Below are positions 57,738-64,000 of a DNA stretch of 64,000 nucleotides, one piece after another; positions within the stretch are counted from its first letter, which is position 1, and each line of letters opens with the position of its first letter. This DNA comes from Bacteroidales bacterium UBA3653 (lineage in GTDB: Bacteria; Bacteroidota; Bacteroidia; Bacteroidales; Paludibacteraceae). Where the stretch lies: the NCBI GenBank assembly GCA_002373505.1, contig DFKE01000013.1, positions 51,720 to 115,719 on the forward strand. Reading direction: 5' to 3'. A model generated the notes under the pieces. The model was not told where the DNA came from. It searched no databases and worked only from the letters and a program-made list of their open reading frames with translations. The position numbers and the translations under genes were made by a program.

Positions 57738-60446
57738 ATGAGTAATCAGTACCTGATACCGTTGAAACGCACTGTCCCGATTATACTTATGTTGCTCTTG
57801 CCGCTTGCAGTGCATGCGGAGAGAGTCGGTCCGGAGGTGTCCGAGGCGGATACGCTTCGTGTGGAGACATCGCGACGGGGGCACCTGACAAACTCGCTGG
57901 ATGTGCTGAACGGTCAGACGGCGGGTGTGACGGTGGGTTCGAACACGAATCCGGAGGCGATGCTTTCGTCCGTCCGAGTGCGCGGCAACCACTCCTTGAC
58001 CGGGGGTAACGAACCGCTTGTGATGATAGACGGCATGTCGTCCGATCTGCGGACGTTAGCTACTATTTTTCCAGGCGATATAGAAAGTTTCACTATACTG
58101 AAGGATGCCGCTCAGACGGCTCAGTACGGAGCCCGCGGCGCGGCGGGTGTGATCGAAGTTCGGACACGCCGCGGGGCGGAAGGGAAGATCCATGTCTCGT
58201 ACGCGGGTAATATAGGTTTCGCGCACGCGGACAAGTTTCTGAGGATGCTGAATGCGGACGAGTACCGCTCGTTGGCGGGCAGTCGCGGAATGGCGATTGC
58301 GGACGGCGGCGCTTCGACGGACTGGCAACGGGCTATCATTCGCACCGGTCTGGTTCACAACCACCATCTGGCGATCGGTGGCGGAACGGAGAACAGCAGT
58401 TACCGTGGCGCGATCAGTTTCAGCCAGAACAACAGTATCGTCCGCGAGATGGGGACGCGCAATCTGACCGCCAAAGTGGATGTGATGCAACACATGTTGT
58501 CCAAACGGCTGACGTTCGATCTGGGTCTGTTCGGCGCGCTGGGACATAACCAATACCTGAACGACGTGCAGAAGACCTTCTATTCGGCGGCGGCATTCAA
58601 TCCCACTTTTCCCAATGCGCGCAACGCTTCCGGCGGTTACAGCGGCTATGCGGACGCGAGCCAGATAAGCCATCCGATGGGTCTGCTGGATATACAGAAG
58701 CACAACGAGGCGATGCATTTCAACACGCATCTGCGGATCAAAGGCGATATAGGTTACGGTCTGACGGCAGCTATTTACGGCAGTTACAGTTACGACGCGG
58801 ACGACGAGAGCCATTTCTATCCGACGTACATGGAGAGCACGGGCAAGGTCTATCGCGAGGCGGGCAAGAGCCATGTATGGCTGACGAACCTCGTGCTGCA
58901 CTATGACCATGACTGGGAGTCGGGACACCATATCGAGGCGGACGTGTTAGGCGAGTTGCAGGGCAAGCACTTGACGGGTTTCCACACGACGATCAACCGC
59001 TTGGCGTCCAATGCGTACGGGTACGACAATATATCCGTGGGTGCGTTGCGTCTTTGGGACGGCTGCGGCAGCAGTTATGAGCAGCAGCGGATGGCTTCCG
59101 TCATGGGACGCGTCAGTTACACGGCTCTCGGTCGTTATACCTTCACGATCGCGGCTCGCGGCGACGCCAGTTCGGTGGCAGCCAAAGGGCATAAATGGGG
59201 TTTCTTTCCTTCCGCCAACATCGCTTGGAACATGAAGAAAGAGTCGTGGCTGCGTGACGAAGAATGGCTGACGCGGCTGAATATACGCGCCGGCTGGGGT
59301 CTGTCCGGTAACTTGGGAGGTATCGCGGCTTATCAGTCGCTGAGGCTGATGACGCCGACTGGTATCACGGAGTCGGAAGGTCTGCCGGATGTGATATTGG
59401 GTATCGCGCGGAACGAGAACCCGAACCTGACATGGGAGAAGACCCAGACGGCGAACGTGGGCATGGAGTGGGGATTCTGGCATAACCGCGTGGTCTTCAC
59501 CGCCGATTATTACTACTCGTATATCTACGATATGCTGTATAACTACACGATGCCGGTTCCGCCGTTTATCTACGACAAGATGCTGGCGAACCTGGGCAAG
59601 ATGCAGAACCAGGGAGTGGAGATCGGTTTTGGTCTGGCGGTAGTCAAGACGCGGGACTGGGATCTGAATATCGGATTTAACCTGACGTGGCAGCAGAACA
59701 AACTGCTTTCGCTGAACGGTTATTACGAGAACGAGTATCTGACCGCTCCGACTTATACGCCGATTGCGTCGGTCAACGGAGCGGGTCTGCATGGCGGTAA
59801 TACGGATGTGGTGTACCAGATTCCGGGTTATTCGCTGGGTGTGTTCTATCTGCCTCATTGTACGGGTCTGGCGACCACTTCAACGGGCGAGCGGGTGTAT
59901 GAGATTGAGGACTTGGACGGCGACGGATTTGTTGATTTGTCGGACGGCAGCGGCGACCGGCGTGTGTGCGGTCAGGCGACGCCGAAAGTGCTGTTGGGCA
60001 GCAATATTTCCGTCCGGTACAAGCAGTTTGACCTTTCGATCCAGCTTAATGGCGCTTTTGGGCATAAGATCTACAACGGAACCGCGCTGAGTTATATGAA
60101 TATGGGTTCGATGCCGTATTACAACGTGATGCAGGGCGCTGCGGAGCGCAATATAGACGACTTGACGGTGACGGACTACTGGTTGGAGCGCGGCGATTAT
60201 CTCAATATAGACTACTTGACATTGGGGTGGACTTACCAGCCGTCCGAGGCAGCCCGTCAGCGCAAGTATCAGCTTTCGGGGCTGCGGCTCTCTGTTTCGG
60301 TCAATAATTTAGCGACAATAACAAGTTACTCGGGACTGACGCCGATTATCAACAGTACGGTGATCAACAATACCTTAGGAGTGGACGACAAGCGTTCGTA
60401 CCCGGTGAGCCGGACGTATAGTCTGTCACTGCAAATACAGTTTTAA
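57738..60446 (+). CDS. SusC-like TonB-dependent receptor lacking the N-terminal regulatory domain
   Basis: From the ATG at 57738 the product has 902 residues. The signal peptide (PIILMLLLPLAVHA) is followed directly by the plug: RRGHLTNSLDVLNGQTAGV, SVRVRGNHSLTGGNEPLVMIDG, FPGDIESFTILKDAAQTAQYGARGAAGVIEVRT, then the barrel. The usual carboxypeptidase-regulatory-like domain (~80 residues) is absent. The ATG lies only nine bases after the -7 element, so the mRNA would be nearly leaderless. Codon use is more GC-rich than in the accessory genes at 9-20 kb. It forms an operon with the SusD-like gene downstream. Confidence 0.93.
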   Translation: MSNQYLIPLKRTVPIILMLLLPLAVHAERVGPEVSEADTLRVETSRRGHLTNSLDVLNGQTAGVTVGSNTNPEAMLSSVRVRGNHSLTGGNEPLVMIDGMSSDLRTLATIFPGDIESFTILKDAAQTAQYGARGAAGVIEVRTRRGAEGKIHVSYAGNIGFAHADKFLRMLNADEYRSLAGSRGMAIADGGASTDWQRAIIRTGLVHNHHLAIGGGTENSSYRGAISFSQNNSIVREMGTRNLTAKVDVMQHMLSKRLTFDLGLFGALGHNQYLNDVQKTFYSAAAFNPTFPNARNASGGYSGYADASQISHPMGLLDIQKHNEAMHFNTHLRIKGDIGYGLTAAIYGSYSYDADDESHFYPTYMESTGKVYREAGKSHVWLTNLVLHYDHDWESGHHIEADVLGELQGKHLTGFHTTINRLASNAYGYDNISVGALRLWDGCGSSYEQQRMASVMGRVSYTALGRYTFTIAARGDASSVAAKGHKWGFFPSANIAWNMKKESWLRDEEWLTRLNIRAGWGLSGNLGGIAAYQSLRLMTPTGITESEGLPDVILGIARNENPNLTWEKTQTANVGMEWGFWHNRVVFTADYYYSYIYDMLYNYTMPVPPFIYDKMLANLGKMQNQGVEIGFGLAVVKTRDWDLNIGFNLTWQQNKLLSLNGYYENEYLTAPTYTPIASVNGAGLHGGNTDVVYQIPGYSLGVFYLPHCTGLATTSTGERVYEIEDLDGDGFVDLSDGSGDRRVCGQATPKVLLGSNISVRYKQFDLSIQLNGAFGHKIYNGTALSYMNMGSMPYYNVMQGAAERNIDDLTVTDYWLERGDYLNIDYLTLGWTYQPSEAARQRKYQLSGLRLSVSVNNLATITSYSGLTPIINSTVINNTLGVDDKRSYPVSRTYSLSLQIQF

Positions 60447-60463
60447 GTGCAAGCACGTTTAAG

Positions 60464-60501
60464 AGTTAAATTGTTAAACTGTTAAATTGTTAAATTGTTA
60501 G
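60464..60501. repeat. Octamer repeat between SusC and SusD genes
   Basis: GTTAAATT / GTTAAACT units repeat four times with an eight-base period. Confidence 0.6.
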
Positions 60502-60502
60502 C

Positions 60503-62113
60503 ATGAAGAGATCGTTACCTATATTAATTCTCTGTGTGATGTTCTTGTCCGGCTGCGGATTTCTGGATGAGGATCCCCATTCGGGTCAGCCGCAGGAGAA
60601 CGTGATCACATCTGCGTCGGCGTTGTACCAGCAGGCGGTTCTGTCGCTGTATAGCCATATAGGCGGCAGCACGGACGGTTACGGGCTGCAGGGAACGTAC
60701 CGCGGCGTATATGATCTGCAGACTTTTGCGTCCAACGAAGCGATCATTCCGGTACGCGGCGGCGACTGGTGGGACGGCGGCTTGTGGGTGGATCTGCACG
60801 AGCATACATGGACGGTTGACAACGAGTGCTGCGAGAACTCATGGCGGTATCTGTTCCAACTCGTGGGGCTATGCAACTATTCGCTTTCGCTTCTGGACGA
60901 ATACGGATATCTCTTGACCCAGGATCAGTCGATGAGTTATAACGCCGAGGTGCGTGCGGTGCGCGCGATGGCGTATATGTACCTGCTGGACCTGTTCGGG
61001 TGCGTGCCTATAGTGACCAAAATAACCATGCCCGTGCATGATATCTACCAGTCCGAACGGAGCGAAGTGTTTGATTTCGCATGGGATGAGATGCAGTTTG
61101 CGTTGCTCTATCTGCCGGACGAGCGCAGCAACAGCCGCGGCGAATACTACGGTCGTGTGACCAAGCCTGTGGTGCATTTTATGCTGATGAAAATGGCGCT
61201 CAATGCGGAAGTTTGGCGCGATGACGACTGGACAGACGAGGTGCGACCGGACGGCAAGACCATCCAACTGCCTTGCGGCGACGCGGGAGAGAAAAACGCA
61301 TGGGAGGCGGTCAATTTTTATGGCCAGCAGATACTCAGTTCCCAAGCCGGATATGTGCTCTGCGATAGCCAGTTGAACTGTTTCTCGACGTACAACGAAG
61401 ACGCGACGGAGAATATTTTCACCATTCCGATGGATCCGAATGTGTATCGGAATAGGTTCAAGAACCTGTTCCGCAGTCTCCATTACCAGCATGCCGCGGC
61501 GATGGGTTACGGCGGCGAGAACGGTTCTTGTGCAACCCAGGAGACGCTGGATGTGTTCGGTTACGGCACGAACCATCCGGACTGCCGTTTCTCGACTACT
61601 TTCTTCTCCGGCATCGTCCATGTGCGGGGAGTACCGTTGGTTCTTTCCTCCGGCGATACGCTGGTTTATTATCCCCGCGAGGTACAGATGAACCTGACCG
61701 GTAGTCTGTATGTGGCGACGGCCGGCGCGCGAATGAGTAAGTATGCCCACGATCCCGGAACGATCTTCGACGGCCAATTGCGCAACAGCGATATAGTCCT
61801 TTTCCGTCTGGCGGACGTCTATCTGATGATGGCAGAGGCGAAGGTGCGCAACGGCGAAGACGGACAGACGGAGTTTGAACTGGTCCGTCTGCGCGAAGCG
61901 CTGGCGCTTAACCAGACGATCGAACCCCGCGATGCGACACTCGAAAATATCTATTACGAACGCTGGATTGAACTGATGTGGGAAGGCTGGCACAGACAGG
62001 ACCAGATACGTTTCGGCAAATTCGACTTAGATCTCGGTCTCTCCGTTTTCCCCATTCCCCAAACAGCTCTGCAGACCAACGGAAACCTGAAGCAGAACAA
62101 AGGCTACGAATAA
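60503..62113 (+). CDS. SusD/RagB-family surface lipoprotein
   Basis: The product has 536 residues with a lipoprotein signal (MKRSLPILILCVMFLSGC). SusD features are DEDPHSGQPQENVITSASALYQQAVLSLY, EVRAVRAMAYMYLLDLFGCVPIVTK, LADVYLMMAEAKVRNG and YERWIELMWEGWHRQDQIRFGKF. Like the SusC gene before it, it is GC-rich. No enzyme genes flank the pair, so the substrate is unknown. It ends right before a 15-bp palindrome and the htpG regulatory region. Confidence 0.95.
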   Translation: MKRSLPILILCVMFLSGCGFLDEDPHSGQPQENVITSASALYQQAVLSLYSHIGGSTDGYGLQGTYRGVYDLQTFASNEAIIPVRGGDWWDGGLWVDLHEHTWTVDNECCENSWRYLFQLVGLCNYSLSLLDEYGYLLTQDQSMSYNAEVRAVRAMAYMYLLDLFGCVPIVTKITMPVHDIYQSERSEVFDFAWDEMQFALLYLPDERSNSRGEYYGRVTKPVVHFMLMKMALNAEVWRDDDWTDEVRPDGKTIQLPCGDAGEKNAWEAVNFYGQQILSSQAGYVLCDSQLNCFSTYNEDATENIFTIPMDPNVYRNRFKNLFRSLHYQHAAAMGYGGENGSCATQETLDVFGYGTNHPDCRFSTTFFSGIVHVRGVPLVLSSGDTLVYYPREVQMNLTGSLYVATAGARMSKYAHDPGTIFDGQLRNSDIVLFRLADVYLMMAEAKVRNGEDGQTEFELVRLREALALNQTIEPRDATLENIYYERWIELMWEGWHRQDQIRFGKFDLDLGLSVFPIPQTALQTNGNLKQNKGYE

Positions 62114-62223
62114 CTGCCATTTTGGCAGAAAAAGGCTCATGGCATGAGATTTGTTCAGAAAAAATCGGCATGACGGCATAACGTCATGACGACATAATGA
62201 AATTTTTAAACAAAACATATACT
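62114..62223 (+). promoter_or_regulatory. Palindrome-rich region upstream of htpG
   Basis: CTGCCATTTTGGCAG (62114-62128) and CTCATGGCATGAG (62136-62148) are perfect palindromes. They are followed by two 16-base near-repeats (about 62167-62198) beginning GGCATGACGGCATAAC and GTCATGACGACATAAT. No Bacteroidota -7 consensus is obvious. The first palindrome lacks a T run, so it is more likely an operator than a terminator. Heat-shock regulation is inference. Confidence 0.5.
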
Positions 62224-64000
62224 ATGAGCAAAGGTAATATTGGGGTAACATCAGACAATATCTTCCCCGTCATTAAGAAATTTTTGTACTCAGACCATGA
62301 GATTTTTCTCCGCGAGTTGATCAGCAATGCAGTGGATGCGACCCAGAAGCTGAAGACCCTGTCTTCGGTTGGTGAAGTGAAGGGCGATTTAGGCGACTTA
62401 CGCGTGCGCGTGTCTATTAATAAGGAGAAGAAGACGCTCACCGTTTCGGACCATGGTATCGGAATGACTGCCGAAGAGGTGGACAAATACATCAACCAGA
62501 TCGCGTTCTCGGGTGCCGAGGAATTCGTCAATAAATACAAAGACCGCACGGAGGCTATCATCGGTCATTTCGGACTTGGTTTCTATTCCGCCTTCATGGT
62601 CAGCAAGAAAGTGGAGATTTTCTCGCTGAGTTACCAGGAGGACGCCAAAGCGGTTCACTGGAGTTGCGAAGGGGATCCTGAATATACGATGGAGGAAACA
62701 ATCAAGGCCGAGCGCGGAACGGATGTCGTTCTCCATATCGACGACGAGTTCAGCCAGTATTTAGAGGACGCCACGATCGAAGGACTGCTGCGCAAATACT
62801 GCAAATTCCTGCCGGTAGAGATTGCTTTCGGCAAGAAGAAAGAATGGAAGGACGGCAAAGAAGTAGAACTGGACGAAGAGAATATCATCAATGATATCAA
62901 TCCAGCCTGGACCCGCAAGCCGGCAGATTTGACAGATGAGGATTACGACAAGTTCTATCACGAACTCTATCCAACGCAAATGGAGGAACCGCTCTTCCAT
63001 ATCCACCTGAACGTGGACTATCCGTTCAACCTGACCGGAATCCTCTATTTCCCGAAGATCAAGAGCAATCTGGATGTGCACCGTAATAAGATCCAACTCT
63101 ATTGCAACCAGGTGTATGTGACGGACGAAGTAGAGAATATCGTTCCTGAGTATCTTACGCTGCTTCACGGTGTGATCGACAGTCCGGATATCCCGCTGAA
63201 TGTCAGCCGTAGTTATCTGCAGAGCGACAATAACGTCAAGAAGATCAGCGGCTATATCACCAAGAAAGTAGCGGACAAACTGGCAGAGTTATACAAAGCG
63301 GACAAGGAAGAGTTTGCCAAGAAATGGGACGATATCAAGATGTTCATCCAGTTCGGCATGCTGACCGACGAGAAGTTCTACGAGAAAGCGAAGGATTTTG
63401 CATTGCTGAAGAACCTCGACGGCAAATATGCAACCCTTGAGGAATACAAAGAGCAGGTGAAAGAAGCCCAGACCGACAAAGACGGCAACCTCGTTCTGCT
63501 CTATACCAACGATCCGGATGCACACTATACGTTTATCGAACGCGCAAAGGCAAAAGGCTACGATGTGCTGTTGATGGACGGCGAGTTGGATGTGCATACC
63601 ATGAGTCAGGCCGAACAAAAGAATGAGAAACTCCGATTTGTGCGCATCGACAGCGATACGATAGAGAACCTGATCCGCAAGGACGAGAATGCCAAAGACG
63701 ACTATAGCGATGAGCAGCGCGAGGGTCTGCGCAAGGCATTTGAGGCGTTTATCCCGAAAGCGGAGAAACTGAATTACTATGTAACCTGCGAACCTGCGGC
63801 GGCGGATGCACTGCCTGTATTCTTGACGCAGAACGAGTTCATGCGCCGTATGAAAGAGATGTCCGCCCATCAGCAAGGCATGTCGTTCTACGGTCAGATG
63901 CCTGATCAATACAACCTCGTGGTCAATACGGCTCACCCTTTGATACAAGAGTTAGCATCCAAAATGACTTCCGAACAAGTGAGCGAGGAGGTAGAGAAGA
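62224..64000 (+). CDS. htpG: Molecular chaperone HtpG (Hsp90), partial
   Basis: HtpG is the bacterial Hsp90, an ATP-dependent cytosolic chaperone. About 592 codons are present. The GHKL ATPase N-domain shows FLRELISNAVDA, VSDHGIGM and IGHFGLGFYSAFMV; the middle domain shows FPKIKSNLDVHRNKIQLYCNQVYV and DSPDIPLNVSRSYLQSD. The C-terminal dimerisation domain is cut off by the window end; usual length is ~620-680. The region before it carries palindromes that may control it. Confidence 0.97.
   Translation, partial: MSKGNIGVTSDNIFPVIKKFLYSDHEIFLRELISNAVDATQKLKTLSSVGEVKGDLGDLRVRVSINKEKKTLTVSDHGIGMTAEEVDKYINQIAFSGAEEFVNKYKDRTEAIIGHFGLGFYSAFMVSKKVEIFSLSYQEDAKAVHWSCEGDPEYTMEETIKAERGTDVVLHIDDEFSQYLEDATIEGLLRKYCKFLPVEIAFGKKKEWKDGKEVELDEENIINDINPAWTRKPADLTDEDYDKFYHELYPTQMEEPLFHIHLNVDYPFNLTGILYFPKIKSNLDVHRNKIQLYCNQVYVTDEVENIVPEYLTLLHGVIDSPDIPLNVSRSYLQSDNNVKKISGYITKKVADKLAELYKADKEEFAKKWDDIKMFIQFGMLTDEKFYEKAKDFALLKNLDGKYATLEEYKEQVKEAQTDKDGNLVLLYTNDPDAHYTFIERAKAKGYDVLLMDGELDVHTMSQAEQKNEKLRFVRIDSDTIENLIRKDENAKDDYSDEQREGLRKAFEAFIPKAEKLNYYVTCEPAAADALPVFLTQNEFMRRMKEMSAHQQGMSFYGQMPDQYNLVVNTAHPLIQELASKMTSEQVSEEVEK

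Noticed and set aside
58947..59858. Minus-strand gene inside the second SusC
   Set aside because: The GC-rich plus-strand gene leaves long open frames on the other strand; the product is Arg/His-rich and without motifs.
60869..61993. Minus-strand gene inside the second SusD
   Set aside because: Same reason; the plus-strand SusD motifs are unmistakable.
62114..62128. Terminator of the SusC-SusD operon
   Set aside because: The palindrome is followed by A residues, not T, on the transcribed sense strand.

Overview
The window comes from a Bacteroidales-type bacterium (Bacteroidota). The evidence is two SusC/SusD pairs, lipoproteins with Bacteroidota lipoboxes, a meso-DAP-type murE in a dcw cluster, and many promoters of the Bacteroidota form TTTG/CTTG-N19-20-TAnnTTTGC. 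No genus can be named from the sequence alone. About 46 protein genes, one tRNA-Leu and a candidate structured RNA are visible. No transposase, integrase or CRISPR array was seen.

Layout: 1-5.5 kb is housekeeping (partial transketolase, two small Bacteroidota-specific envelope proteins, serS, rpmA, rplU). 5.6-32.8 kb is mostly accessory. It holds a CHASE2 / FecR-like / hypothetical operon, a run of six closely packed genes encoding a SUMF1-like lipoprotein, a beta-barrel-like protein, a small membrane protein and three CHAT-domain peptidases, then a housekeeping insert (membrane protein, pfkA, DUF1963-like, GH13 amylase). After that come a CorA-like membrane protein, a pentapeptide/TIR-like membrane protein, a fourth TPR-CHAT protein, and an operon of LMW phosphatase, kinase-AAA+ fusion and receiver-like protein. 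Three of the four CHAT proteins have clear signal peptides, so this looks like an envelope-located CHAT system rather than a cytosolic defence protease.

33-44.2 kb is the dcw cluster mraZ-rsmH-ftsL-ftsI-murE-mraY-murD-ftsW-murG, with two MraZ boxes upstream of mraZ. It stops at murG, without murC, ftsQ, ftsA or ftsZ. 44.3-62.1 kb carries an M6 metalloprotease, a SusC-SusD-BIG2 lipoprotein operon, an M16 peptidase, tRNA-Leu(UAG), a lipoprotein, a mazG-lpxH-MIP18 operon and a second, more GC-rich SusC-SusD operon. The window ends inside htpG.

The most unusual signal is a family of REP/BIME-like palindromic elements plus heptamer-based tandem repeats. They lie between genes and also in frame inside conserved genes: murG, murD, murE, rsmH, mazG, two CHAT genes and others. 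Several pairs of inverted palindromes begin a few bases after one gene's stop codon and end inside the next gene, so they contain that gene's start codon. RsmH is about 120 residues longer than usual because of such inserts.
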